DNA of 64,000 nucleotides from Niastella soli (lineage in GTDB: Bacteria; Bacteroidota; Bacteroidia; Chitinophagales; Chitinophagaceae), in assembly GCF_017742245.1 (NCBI RefSeq), contig NZ_JAGHKO010000001.1:2137061-2201060 (forward strand), read 5' to 3'. Below the pieces are notes generated by a model. That model did no database searches. It was not told where the DNA came from and saw nothing but the letters and a program-made list of their open reading frames with translations. The position numbers were made by a program, and so were the translations under genes. Below are positions 37,068 to 45,615 of the stretch, piece by piece; position 1 is the first letter of the stretch, and each line of letters starts with the position of its first letter.

Positions 37068-37427
37068 CTAGAATAACTGTAAATACTTGTGCGTATTGGC
37101 GGCTTTAATATGAGCGGCCTTTTTATTGACCAGGTCTATATAAGACCCGGCATTATCGGTTTCCTGTATGCGTGAATACAATTCAGCACCATCTATAAGG
37201 GCCGATATTTTATACAGCTCACATACATTCACAAACTGCCAGGTTACCAGCTTTTGTTGTTGGTTCAGGAACATTTCCTGTTCCTGTTCGCCAATGGCTT
37301 TTGCTTTTTCAAATGCCTCGTTTTCGTCAGCAGCCTGTACCAGTCGTAACTGCTCGTCAAATTGGGCGGTGTGATCACCTTCTCCACACACGATTTGGTA
37401 TACTATTTTTGCCAGAAACCAGTTCAT
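37068..37427 (-). CDS. DUF4288 domain protein
   Basis: 119 residues from ATG at 37427 (MNWFLAKIVYQIVCGEGDHTAQFDEQLRL). This N-terminus and VQAADENEAFEKAKAIGEQEQE match the DUF4288 pattern; no biochemical role is established. It is soluble and lies between the LiaF-like and kinase genes, 30 bases before the kinase. The longer frame to 37484 would overlap the LiaF-like gene and lacks the family start. Confidence 0.85.
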   Translation of the reverse strand: MNWFLAKIVYQIVCGEGDHTAQFDEQLRLVQAADENEAFEKAKAIGEQEQEMFLNQQQKLVTWQFVNVCELYKISALIDGAELYSRIQETDNAGSYIDLVNKKAAHIKAANTHKYLQLF

Positions 37428-37464
37428 ATCATAGATTTTTAATGGTTGGTAGGAATAAGTTGTA

Positions 37465-38424
37465 TTAATAGCTTTTGATTTCAAGTCCGCCGAAGAAAGT
37501 AGTGCCGTTCAGGATCACTATTTTATTCTCGTCATAGCTGGGCTGGGGTGGGCGTTTATCTTCAATGCCGCCAAAAATGGCTATCATTTCAGAACGTATT
37601 TGCCAGTGGGGTGGTATTATAAGTTTGGCGCCGCTGAATATTTGGGTCATCTCAATCGTGATGGCTCCATTGAAATCGGCCTGAGATAAATTTATTTCTA
37701 CACCGCCAAAGATGGACACCACATCGCCTCCCTTGAAATTTTTAGAATACACCCGCTTTTTTATATTTCCAAAAACGGTCACTGCTTCCACCCAGTTGTC
37801 AATGCCGCCCTGGGAGCCGGAGTTATTGGGGGTGGTGGTATTTTCGGGGTTTGGGTTTTCAGTTATTGGGTTGTTTTGAAAATTTTCTGCTTGTGGGGTA
37901 TTTTGCCAGCCCTGGTTATGGGCCCAGTTTTTCCATTCAGTCCTGCGCCAATCCTTTTTTTCCGCCCAATTCCGCCATTCGTCATTGCCCCAACCTTCTT
38001 TTTCCTTCATTTCTTTGAATTTTTCCCAGCGATCGTGCCACATGCGGTGGCGGCGGGGGGCCAGAATGATAATAAAGCCTAATACTATGATCAAAACGGG
38101 CCAAACAAACATATAAATGCTCATGTTGGGCCAGATCTTTTGCAGCAGGAATACGGTACCTACACCTGAAATTACTACCCAACCCGGATCGCGGAAGGCA
38201 TTACCGGCACCGGCCAGTAAACCAAATCCAATGATCAGCATAGGCCAGGTAAACATCCATTCAGGAAATGGCACCCCAAAAGCTCTTGCCAGTAATAAAG
38301 AACCCACACACATTAACAGCAGGCCAGCCAGCACACTTCCGCTTCTTTTGCGTTTTCTAAGGAATGCCTTTCTGTTTTCTCTTCTAAAGGCTTTCCGCTG
38401 GTCTCTGAGTGATTTATCGCGCAT
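37465..38424 (-). CDS. LiaF-like membrane protein
   Basis: 319 residues. The N-terminal basic stretch is followed by four short helices arranged as in DUF5668/LiaF transmembrane modules (VLAGLLLMCVGSLLLARAFG, WPMLIIGFGLLAGAG, WVVISGVGTVFLLQ, WPVLIIVLGFIIIL). Then a Trp/Lys-rich and a Pro/Asn linker lead to a C-terminal beta-helix-like LiaF/DUF2154 domain (VFGNIKKRVYSKNFKGGDVVSIFGGVEINLSQADF ... IFGGIEDKRP ... TTFFGGLEIKSY). In Firmicutes LiaF inhibits the LiaS kinase under no stress. The gene leads the operon with a kinase and regulator, so a LiaF-like regulatory role is a reasonable inference. Confidence 0.85.
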   Translation of the reverse strand: MRDKSLRDQRKAFRRENRKAFLRKRKRSGSVLAGLLLMCVGSLLLARAFGVPFPEWMFTWPMLIIGFGLLAGAGNAFRDPGWVVISGVGTVFLLQKIWPNMSIYMFVWPVLIIVLGFIIILAPRRHRMWHDRWEKFKEMKEKEGWGNDEWRNWAEKKDWRRTEWKNWAHNQGWQNTPQAENFQNNPITENPNPENTTTPNNSGSQGGIDNWVEAVTVFGNIKKRVYSKNFKGGDVVSIFGGVEINLSQADFNGAITIEMTQIFSGAKLIIPPHWQIRSEMIAIFGGIEDKRPPQPSYDENKIVILNGTTFFGGLEIKSY

Positions 38425-38942
38425 CGATTAATAATTTTACTCAAAACTAGCTCGCAAAGCCTCCCCCGGCAAGCGCAAGCCGCCAGGCGGAATGCATAAG
38501 TCGGTAAAACCGGAGAAATTACCGGTAAAAAAGGAAAGGTGATGGGCAATGGGCAGTAGGCAATGGGAGAGTTGACCAGTTGACAGCCTGCCCCGACGTG
38601 TCGGGGAGGAATAAGTTGATAGGGTTGATAAGGGAAGGCAGAAGGCAATGGGCAATGGGTGAAAGGCAGGAGGCAAGAGGGTTGAGTATTGAGAATTGCG
38701 GATTGCGGATTGCCGATTCATGGCCCTGGGCGCAGCGAAGGCGCTATTACATCGAACGCAGTGAGATGTACGGGTTCTATTTCACGTTTCCCGTTTCACG
38801 ATTCGAAACTCGCACCCCCACCGTCCGAACGGATTCATCCGGGCGGTCATTGCCGACTTCCTGTTGAGCCGCAGGCGATATAGCTGTATTTACCACTGCC
38901 GTTTGCCGATTCACGGCCCTGAGCGCAGCGAATGGCTGGATT
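38425..38942. repeat. Repeat mosaic between LiaF-like and Crp genes
   Basis: Over 500 bases made of GGCAATG/GGCAGAA heptamers (38540-38690), a CCCCGACGTGTCGGGG hairpin near 38590, ATTGCGG heptamers (38695-38717), CGCAG-core modules at 38726-38741, 38752-38766 and 38918-38933, and GTTTCCC words. No gene. Confidence 0.85.
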
Positions 38943-38974
38943 TCACGTTTCCCGTTTCCCGTTTCCCGTCTCAC
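38940..38974. repeat. Heptamer array inside the Crp gene end
   Basis: Five heptamers: ATTTCAC, GTTTCCC x3, GTCTCAC. They overlap the last codons of the Crp gene on the minus strand. Confidence 0.85.
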
Positions 38975-39659
38975 GACCGCCAATTGCCTTATTAAGCTCA
39001 TTAATACTTCTAGACAGCTTGCTTCTGATCCGGCTAAGCGTTTCCAGGGTCATACCCAGGTAGGAAGCAATGAATTTCAGGGGGACCCGGTTCAGCAGGT
39101 CGCTTTTAGTAGCTATAAAATGTTTGTATTTGGAAGTGGCTTCCATCAGGCGGGCAATAAAGGCTCTTTCTTCTGCATCACGATAATATTTCTCCAGAAT
39201 TTTTCTGCCCACAATATTAGCCTCGGGAAAATTATCATATAAATATTGTAGATCATCAAAGCTGAGGGTCGATAATTCGCAATCTTCCAGTGCCTGAATA
39301 TTTTCGCGTGCGGGTTGCTGTAAGCCAAAACTGGTAATGCAGGTGGCCAGCTCCTGTTCGCCCGAGATCCAGGTGGTGATCTCTTTTTTGTCTTCTTTTA
39401 TAAAACTGCGCAAAACGCCTTTGCGGATGAGGTATACATTTTTGCATACATTACCAGCAGAAACCAGCATTTCACCTTTATTCAATTGGCTGGCAAAGGC
39501 TTTTTGATTGATAAATGCCTGGGCTTCGGTACTAACCGGATGTATGTTCTTTACGTATAGTGTGAAAGGGGACTCGGGAATTCCGTTTTTAGATAACCAT
39601 TGTTCCACCCCTTGCGAGTTTACTGTTGTTGTCTGCATCACTAAGGTTTTAGGTTCCAT
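38943..39659 (-). CDS. Crp/Fnr family regulator with repeat-derived C-terminus
   Basis: About 238 residues from ATG at 39659 (a GTG at 39671 is an alternative). Cyclic-nucleotide-binding-like domain (about 30-150: LNKGEMLVSAGNVCKNVYLIRKGVLRSFI) and a helix-turn-helix (VPLKFIASYLGMTLETLSRIRSKLSR), as in small Bacteroidota Crp-type regulators. The last 11 codons (GRETGNGKRET) are the translation of GTTTCCC heptamers that begin at 38940, and the stop lies in the array. The original C-terminus was probably overwritten by the repeat. Confidence 0.87.
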   Translation of the reverse strand: MEPKTLVMQTTTVNSQGVEQWLSKNGIPESPFTLYVKNIHPVSTEAQAFINQKAFASQLNKGEMLVSAGNVCKNVYLIRKGVLRSFIKEDKKEITTWISGEQELATCITSFGLQQPARENIQALEDCELSTLSFDDLQYLYDNFPEANIVGRKILEKYYRDAEERAFIARLMEATSKYKHFIATKSDLLNRVPLKFIASYLGMTLETLSRIRSKLSRSINELNKAIGGRETGNGKRET

Positions 39660-39795
39660 AATTTCAAGCACGGCTTAAACCTTTTTAGCTTCAGAGGAAG
39701 GGCGCAGGTAATAGTAAATGGTCAGTAGTACTAAGATATAAAGAATATTTTAGTAAAATGCCAATTATATGTGAAGTCGCATAATGCACCCATTG

Positions 39796-41442
39796 TCAGG
39801 GCTCTATCAGCGTGAACGCATCGCCGTCAAACAGTCCCAGGTCGCTTAATTTCAAATGAGGTATTACCAGCAATGCCATAAATGAGAGCGTCATAAAGGG
39901 TGCGGAAAGGGTAGATCCCAGCGTTTTGGCCATGGCGTCAATAGTGGTATAGGCGCGGGCCACTTCATACCCATCTGCAGCGCTCATAAGCCCCGCAACT
40001 GGCAAAGGCAATACCTGTACACCCTCCTGGCTCACACAACTTATGCCGCCTTGTTGCGCTATGACGGCATTTACTGCCTGGCACAGACTCTCATCATCAA
40101 CGCCTATCGCTACTATATTGTGGCTGTCGTGGGCTACGGAAGAGGCTATAGCTCCTGTCTTTAACCCTGTATTTTTTATAAATGCCCGGGCTACTACAGC
40201 ATCCTTATACCGGTTCACCACCGCAATTTTTAGGATATCCCTTTCCGTATCGCTCACCAGTTGGCCGTTAAGTGTTTTGGATGGTAGCAGGAGCCTGTTG
40301 GTGATCAGTTGTCCATCCAGCGCTTCAATGACCGGGATATTGGTTTCGCCCTTCCAGGGCATTTGGAAATCGGCCGCTTTCTTGGGGCTGCAATTGAAGT
40401 TATTGATATTGGTAGACGTTTGCGAGGCAATGTTCGACACACCGTTTTCTGCTACCAGTTCCCCATTGATAAAGGTTTGCAGCACATTAAATGCCTGCAG
40501 ATCGCTGGTAACAATAAAATCAGCAGCATCCCCTACGCGCAGTAACCCAACAGGGAGATTATAATGTAAAACAGGATTTACACAGGCAGCCTGTAATACT
40601 TTGAACAGATCGATGCCTTTAGCAACTGCGCGGGCGCACAATTGGTTAATGTGCCCCGCTACCAGGCTGTCGGGGTGTTTGTCATCGCTGCCGAACATAA
40701 TGTCCAGTGGGTAATCGTTAAGCAGATCGATCAGGGCTTCAAAGTTGCGGGCGGCGCTGCCTTCACGAATGATGATGCGCATGCCATAGGTTAATTTGTC
40801 CAGGGCCTCTTCGCGGGTAAAACATTCGTGATCGGTGCTGATGATCACGTTGCCTGGTTCACCGGCTTCAATATACAGGCGGGCCTGGTCGCCACGCAAA
40901 CCAGGGGCGTGCCCATCGATGGGTTTTCCTGCACGGCGGGCGGCCCATATTTTATCCATTACCACCGGGTCGTTGTATAGCACCCCGGGAAAATTCATCA
41001 TTTCACTTAGGTAGTGTATTTCTTCTTTTTGTAACAGTGCGGCAACTTCGGCAGTATCGAGGGTAGCGCCGGCTGTTTCAAAAGTGGTGGCCGGTACACA
41101 ACTGGGTGCGCCAAAGAAAAATTTAAAGGGTACCGTTTTGCCATTGTCGATCATGTATTCAACACCCTTCATCCCACACACATTGGCAATTTCATGCGGA
41201 TCACTGATCGTGGCTACCGTACCATGTACAACAGCCAGTCGCGCAAACTGACGCGGCACCAACATGGAACTTTCAATATGTACATGACTGTCAATAAAAC
41301 CGGGCAATATGTAGTGCTGTGCGCTGACTTCATCGCCAACCGGCGTTATACTTTCTATTTTACCGTTAACTACGGTTATAGCAGCGGTATATATCCTTTT
41401 TTGCCAGGGATCTACTAATTGGCCTTTTATGGTGAATTGCAT
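39796..41442 (-). CDS. ade: Adenine deaminase
   Basis: 548 residues, full length for the bacterial Ade family of the amidohydrolase superfamily. The metal-binding HxH is in [15 protein letters not shown]. Other landmarks: [62 protein letters not shown] and the C-terminal [21 protein letters not shown]-type QQGGISCV. It converts adenine to hypoxanthine in purine salvage. Stand-alone gene. Confidence 0.95.
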   Translation of the reverse strand: MQFTIKGQLVDPWQKRIYTAAITVVNGKIESITPVGDEVSAQHYILPGFIDSHVHIESSMLVPRQFARLAVVHGTVATISDPHEIANVCGMKGVEYMIDNGKTVPFKFFFGAPSCVPATTFETAGATLDTAEVAALLQKEEIHYLSEMMNFPGVLYNDPVVMDKIWAARRAGKPIDGHAPGLRGDQARLYIEAGEPGNVIISTDHECFTREEALDKLTYGMRIIIREGSAARNFEALIDLLNDYPLDIMFGSDDKHPDSLVAGHINQLCARAVAKGIDLFKVLQAACVNPVLHYNLPVGLLRVGDAADFIVTSDLQAFNVLQTFINGELVAENGVSNIASQTSTNINNFNCSPKKAADFQMPWKGETNIPVIEALDGQLITNRLLLPSKTLNGQLVSDTERDILKIAVVNRYKDAVVARAFIKNTGLKTGAIASSVAHDSHNIVAIGVDDESLCQAVNAVIAQQGGISCVSQEGVQVLPLPVAGLMSAADGYEVARAYTTIDAMAKTLGSTLSAPFMTLSFMALLVIPHLKLSDLGLFDGDAFTLIEP

Positions 41443-41621
41443 AATTGTTATAGTAGGATGAATTTAAATATAAAGAAGGGAAGTAAGATGTTTGAAGTAA
41501 GAAATGGTCCTATTTTTTACTTCTGTCTTCCCAGGATGCAATATTAAATTAAAAAATATAGGGGGTGTTGTGATATTTTAACTATTCACACTACTAATTT
41601 CAATATACATTCACCAACCAA

Positions 41622-42362
41622 ATGTTAACTAAAATGAGATCTTTTAAAATTGCATTGTTAGCAGCCGGCATGCTTGCTGTTGCATCCGTAAAGGCGCAAA
41701 CCGTAGATGAAATAGTAAATAAACACCTGGATGCGATGGGTGGCAAGGAAAAGCTGGGTTCTTTAAAAAGCGTCTATACCGAATACAATTTGAATATGAA
41801 TGGACATGATGCTTCTGGCGCTACCTGGGTGGTAAATGGAAAAGCCTGCAGAAATGAAATAAATTTTGGCGGGCAAAAGATCGTTCAATGTTTTGCTCCC
41901 AACAGTGCCTGGGCAATTAACCCCTTTATGGGCCAAACCACGCCTACGGCTATGAGTGCCGATGAAGTAAAAGCAGGTCAATCGCAATTTGATCTCACAG
42001 GTCCATTTTACAATTATGCTGCCAAAGGCAATACGATTGAGCTGTTAGGAAAGGAAACTGTGGATGGTAAAGAGGCTTTCAAACTCAGCGTAAAGATCAA
42101 AGAGGGTGGCCGGGAATATACCTCCTGGATTGATGCTACAACCGGATATCTTGTAAAGGAAGTCATAAAATCCAGCATTAACGGGATGGATGTGGAAACC
42201 ACCATGAAGCCTTCAGACTACAAAAAAACGGAGAACGGTTATGTGATGCCTTTAAATATGGAGTTTAATATCTCTACGGGGCTGCACATGGTTATAACAA
42301 ATACAAAGGTCGAGGTGAATAAAGAAATAGAAGCAAGCCTGTTCGAGATGCCAAAGCAATAG
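41622..42362 (+). CDS. Exported LolA-like protein
   Basis: 246 residues with signal peptide (LLAAGMLAVASVKAQ). The rest looks like the outer-membrane-lipoprotein-sorting (LolA/LolB-like) fold: VNKHLDAMGGKEKLGSLKSVYTEYNLNMNGHDASGATWVVNGKACRNEI ... KAFKL-type KEAFKLSVKIKEGGREYTSWIDATTGYLVKEV. This is a common periplasmic form in Bacteroidota and probably binds lipid. ATG at 41622 and 41634 are both possible. The downstream hairpin terminates the gene. Confidence 0.8.
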   Translation: MLTKMRSFKIALLAAGMLAVASVKAQTVDEIVNKHLDAMGGKEKLGSLKSVYTEYNLNMNGHDASGATWVVNGKACRNEINFGGQKIVQCFAPNSAWAINPFMGQTTPTAMSADEVKAGQSQFDLTGPFYNYAAKGNTIELLGKETVDGKEAFKLSVKIKEGGREYTSWIDATTGYLVKEVIKSSINGMDVETTMKPSDYKKTENGYVMPLNMEFNISTGLHMVITNTKVEVNKEIEASLFEMPKQ

Positions 42363-42389
42363 CATTAACTTTTTGTTAGCACACATATT

Positions 42390-42434
42390 ATTGCCCCGAT
42401 CTCGGCTCAGCCGAGATCGGGGCAATTTTTTTTA
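42390..42434 (+). terminator. Long perfect terminator containing the interspersed palindrome
   Basis: Arms of 18 bp (42390-42407 and 42409-42426) around a single central C, followed by an eight-T tract. The core TCTCGGCTCAGCCGAGA at 42400-42416 is one member of the 17-bp palindrome family found in the repeat mosaics. Confidence 0.93.
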
Positions 42435-42494
42435 TAGCAGCCTAAGTTTGTTTATAACGGTTGTTTCTTTAATTTGATGCCTTAATCAGGTTTT

Positions 42495-44912
42495 ATGGAA
42501 ATTAGTAAAAGAAGAATTAGTCTGGCCATTTTATTGGTAGTTGCGGGAACGGTTCATGCCCAGCAGGTGATCGTAAATACGGTGGGTAAAGACCCGTTTG
42601 TTGGAAAAACCACAGAGGTGGTCTATAAGGCCAAGGAAGGTACCTGGACGTTCCAGGGGTTTAACAATGCCGTTATTAAGACAACGTACAAACCTGGCGA
42701 TTATAACAAGACAGAACAAATATCAGATGCCGTTATTGCCAAACCGCCGGCTGTTGGTACTAAGGTAACCGTGGCTGTTTCGCAAACGGTGGAGTGGGAT
42801 AACCTCACCAGTGTAGTAGTACAACGGGAGAAGTTTTATTATAAAACTGGAAAGGAAGTAAAAGTAAAATCAGCATCCTATTTTACCCAGGGCGATACCC
42901 GTGGGTTCCGTTTTCAGCTATTTGATAACGAACAGATCTTTGGTGGGGGCGAACGGGCGGTTGCAATGAACCGCCGGGGGCATCGCTTTAATTTATACAA
43001 CAGTGCTTCTGCTGACTATGGATTGGGGGCAGAAAACCTGAACTTCTCAGTGCCCTTCTTTATTTCTTCTGCCGGGTATGCCCTGTTTTTTGATAATCCA
43101 TCCAAAGGCTATATTGATATCGGGTTAACTGATAAAAATACCCTGGAAGCCGGTTTCTCCAGCGGTGAATTGACCTACTATGTGGTATTTGGAAAGAACC
43201 TTGATGAGATAATGGCCAATTACTGCTCCATTACCGGCCGCAAGCCTTTACCACCCCGTTGGGCGTTTGGCAATTTTGTTGCCCGTTCCGGATATCGCAG
43301 TGAAGAACAGGTAAAACAGGCCGTTGGTAAGATGAGGCAGGATAACTTCCCAATGGATGGACTGCTGTTCGACCAGTTCTGGTTTGGTGATAATACCAAA
43401 GGAACGCTGGGTAATATTGATTGGGTGAACCCACAGAAATGGCCCAACCCCAAGCAAATGCTCACTGATCTCAGAACAAAGGATAATTTGAAATCGATAT
43501 TGATCACCGAGCCCTATATTTTACAGAACACGAAAACCTATGCCGAGGCTACGCCCTTTTTGGCAACCGGCCCCGATGGTAGTCCTATGATGGTGAATGA
43601 TCTTTCTTATGGCACGGGCGGACTGTTGGATATTTTCCGCAAACCGGCGCAGGACTTTATTTGGAGGTCGTACAAAAAACAGATCACAAATGGCGTAAGC
43701 GGCTGGTGGCTAGATCTGACAGAACCGGAAAAACATCCTGCCGGTATGATGCACAACCTGAAAGATTATGGTGTTGTCCATTCTATGACCGCCGATGAAG
43801 TGCATAACGTATATGCACATTACTACAGCAAAATGTTCTTTGAAAAATATTCCGCTGATGTAAGTGACCAGCGTCTTTTCCTGTTAAGTCGCTCCGGGTT
43901 TGCCGGCAGCCAACGGTATGGGGTGTTACCCTGGTCAGGTGAGGTGGCGCGCAGCTGGGCCGGTTTAAAATCACAACCCAATGTATTATTGGGAATGAGC
44001 CTGAGTGGATTGCCTTATATCCATTCTGATGCCGGTGGTTTTGCTGCGGAAGGGGCCGATCCCGAATTGTATACCCGCTGGTTACAGTTTGCAGCCTTTA
44101 CACCAGTGTTCCGTCCAGCTGGAACATCGTTGGAAGAACCCTATAAAAGCATTGTTCGGAATTATATAAAACTGCGTTACCAGTTGTTACCATACAACTA
44201 TTCATTAAGCTACGATCAGGCCGCATGGGGAAAACCGTTGATGCGTCCTTTGTACTATTACAGTTTTGCCGATAGTGTTGCTTTAAAAGCTGATGAAGAA
44301 TATTTATGGGGCGATAATTTGCTGGTAGCACCCATTACCAGCCAGGGAGCCACTGCCCGCATGTTGTATTTACCGGCAGGCAAATGGTACAGCCTGACTA
44401 ACAATTCGGTTACAGATGGTGGTAAATTTATCAACCAGCCCGCTGATATAAAACAATTACCTGTGTTTGTACGGGAAGGTAGTTTTGTTCCTTTGTGGTT
44501 TTCAAAGGATACTATAAAGTCTACAGAAACATTTAACTCAAAAGACATTACAGTTCGCTATTATCCTTCTACCTATGCTTCAACCTACGTTTGGTACGAT
44601 GACGATGGCAGCAGCGCCAGAACATTAGAGAAAGCCGATTACGAACTGGTGACCTTTAAAGGAGTAACTGCAGGTAATAAAGTAACGATCGATATCACTA
44701 CCAATAACCCAAATCAGTATGGGAAGAAATTCAAACGCACATTCAAATTTGAATTACCGGTAGCTCTGGCTGGTCAGGCAACAGTTAATGGTAAACCTGT
44801 AGGTGCGGAGAGTTTTGGCAAGCAGCTCGATCCGTTTCAACAACTTTCTAATGAATTTCTAACAGTGGAATTCAATGGGAAGCCGGTTAAGGTGGAGATT
44901 ACGTTGAAGTGA
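42495..44912 (+). CDS. Glycoside hydrolase family 31 enzyme with Glu at the acid/base position
   Basis: 805 residues, signal peptide ending TVHAQ. N-terminal beta-sandwich with GFRFQLFDNEQIFGGGERA, then the GH31 barrel: PLPPRWAFGNFVARSGYRSEEQ, MDGLLFDQFWFGD, nucleophile D407 in WWLDLTEPE, RSGFAGSQRYGVLPWSGE, SGLPYIHSDAGGF. The C-terminal domains follow. GH31 enzymes cleave alpha-glucosides, alpha-xylosides and related sugars. The acid/base, usually Asp in WSGD, is Glu (E483) here. The substrate is unknown. The gene is single, between two strong terminators; repeat words start directly after its stop. Confidence 0.92.
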   Translation: MEISKRRISLAILLVVAGTVHAQQVIVNTVGKDPFVGKTTEVVYKAKEGTWTFQGFNNAVIKTTYKPGDYNKTEQISDAVIAKPPAVGTKVTVAVSQTVEWDNLTSVVVQREKFYYKTGKEVKVKSASYFTQGDTRGFRFQLFDNEQIFGGGERAVAMNRRGHRFNLYNSASADYGLGAENLNFSVPFFISSAGYALFFDNPSKGYIDIGLTDKNTLEAGFSSGELTYYVVFGKNLDEIMANYCSITGRKPLPPRWAFGNFVARSGYRSEEQVKQAVGKMRQDNFPMDGLLFDQFWFGDNTKGTLGNIDWVNPQKWPNPKQMLTDLRTKDNLKSILITEPYILQNTKTYAEATPFLATGPDGSPMMVNDLSYGTGGLLDIFRKPAQDFIWRSYKKQITNGVSGWWLDLTEPEKHPAGMMHNLKDYGVVHSMTADEVHNVYAHYYSKMFFEKYSADVSDQRLFLLSRSGFAGSQRYGVLPWSGEVARSWAGLKSQPNVLLGMSLSGLPYIHSDAGGFAAEGADPELYTRWLQFAAFTPVFRPAGTSLEEPYKSIVRNYIKLRYQLLPYNYSLSYDQAAWGKPLMRPLYYYSFADSVALKADEEYLWGDNLLVAPITSQGATARMLYLPAGKWYSLTNNSVTDGGKFINQPADIKQLPVFVREGSFVPLWFSKDTIKSTETFNSKDITVRYYPSTYASTYVWYDDDGSSARTLEKADYELVTFKGVTAGNKVTIDITTNNPNQYGKKFKRTFKFELPVALAGQATVNGKPVGAESFGKQLDPFQQLSNEFLTVEFNGKPVKVEITLK

Positions 44913-44944
44913 GTTGATCAGTTAGCCAGTTAATACAAATAATT

Positions 44945-44979
44945 AAAGGCATCTCGATAAGTCGGGATGCCTTTTTTTT
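44945..44979 (+). terminator. Terminator after GH31
   Basis: AGGCATCTCGA / TCGGGATGCCT with one G-T wobble, TAAG loop and a run of T. Confidence 0.9.
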
Positions 44980-44999
44980 ATAGCGAAGGGCATCTGTTC

Positions 45000-45290
45000 G
45001 CGACACGCGCAGCATGGAGCGCTCATTGCCTTTACCATTGCCTTCTGCCGTTTGCTCTCGGCTGAGCCGAGACCTTCTGCCGTTTGCTCTCGGCTGAGCC
45101 GAGACCTTCTGCCGTTTGCTCTCGGCTGAGCCGAGACCGTCTGCCGTTTGCTCTCGGCTGAGCCGAGACCGTCTGCCGTTTGCCGTCTGCCGTCTGCTGT
45201 CTGCTGTCTGCCGTTTGCCGTTTCACATTTAAAAAGCGAGTCCCGAATTTCGCGAGCCTACTGCCTACTGCCTACTGCCCATTAAGAAAC
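45000..45290. repeat. Repeat mosaic with a 32-bp higher-order array
   Basis: Starts with the CACGCGCAGC module (45003-45021), then four copies of the palindrome TCTCGGCTGAGCCGAGA at 45056, 45088, 45120 and 45152, exactly 32 bp apart with almost identical 15-bp spacers (CCTTCTGCCGTTTGC or one-base variant). Then eight heptamers of GTCTGCC/GTTTGCC type (45171-45226) and GCCTACT x3 plus GCCCATT (45256-45283). No gene. Confidence 0.92.
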
Positions 45291-45388
45291 TGTGTAAAAA
45301 ATTAATCTCACTAAAAGAGTTGATATTCAATAAGAGAAGCGATTGAGTTAATTACGTTACGTAGATATCCTATACAAATAAAATCATT

Positions 45389-45405
45389 TTGGCACGCGGC
45401 ATGCT
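45389..45405 (+). promoter_or_regulatory. Sigma-54-type -24/-12 promoter
   Basis: TTGGCACG-N4-ATGCT, with GG and GC doublets 12 bases apart, matches the sigma-54 consensus YTGGCACG-N4-TTGCW except for one base. A start site is expected near 45416. The upstream 90 bases are AT-rich, and a terminator closes the transcript about 140 nt later. Confidence 0.6.
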
Positions 45406-45431
45406 TTTGTAAGGGCGTAAATCCATCCCTT

Positions 45432-45503
45432 ATGAAAAAGACGATCGTCTTTACACTTATTATGCAGTTAGTAATTTACCTGCTTATTTTTTTGATAGCA
45501 TAA
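45432..45503 (+). CDS. Possible 23-residue membrane peptide
   Basis: ATG to TAA, 23 codons, translated as a short basic start (MKK) followed by a continuous hydrophobic stretch (TIVFTLIMQL then VIYLLIFLIA), enough for one membrane helix. It lies between a sigma-54-type promoter 16 nt before the ATG (from the predicted start site) and a good terminator 17 bases after the stop. Equally, the transcript could be a small RNA and the frame chance. No known family was recognised. Confidence 0.5.
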   Translation: MKKTIVFTLIMQLVIYLLIFLIA

Positions 45504-45519
45504 TTTACTATCCTGTTAT

Positions 45520-45560
45520 AAAGCGGTTTGGTCTTTGGGCCAGACCGCTTTTTATTTTTA
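45520..45560 (+). terminator. Terminator after the small peptide gene
   Basis: A 14-bp stem (AAAGCGGTTTGGTC / GGCCAGACCGCTTT, two G-T pairs), a four-base loop and a T-rich tail, so transcription from 45416 would end near 45558. Confidence 0.88.
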
Positions 45561-45615
45561 TCCGCCGTAGCCTTGCTTTACCCTCCGAATCCGCTGTAGG
45601 CGGAGAAGGTGGATT

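Noticed and set aside
45056-45168. CRISPR array
   Set aside because: The spacing is regular (32 bp) and the repeat palindromic, but the 15-bp spacers are identical or differ by one base, and no cas gene is present.
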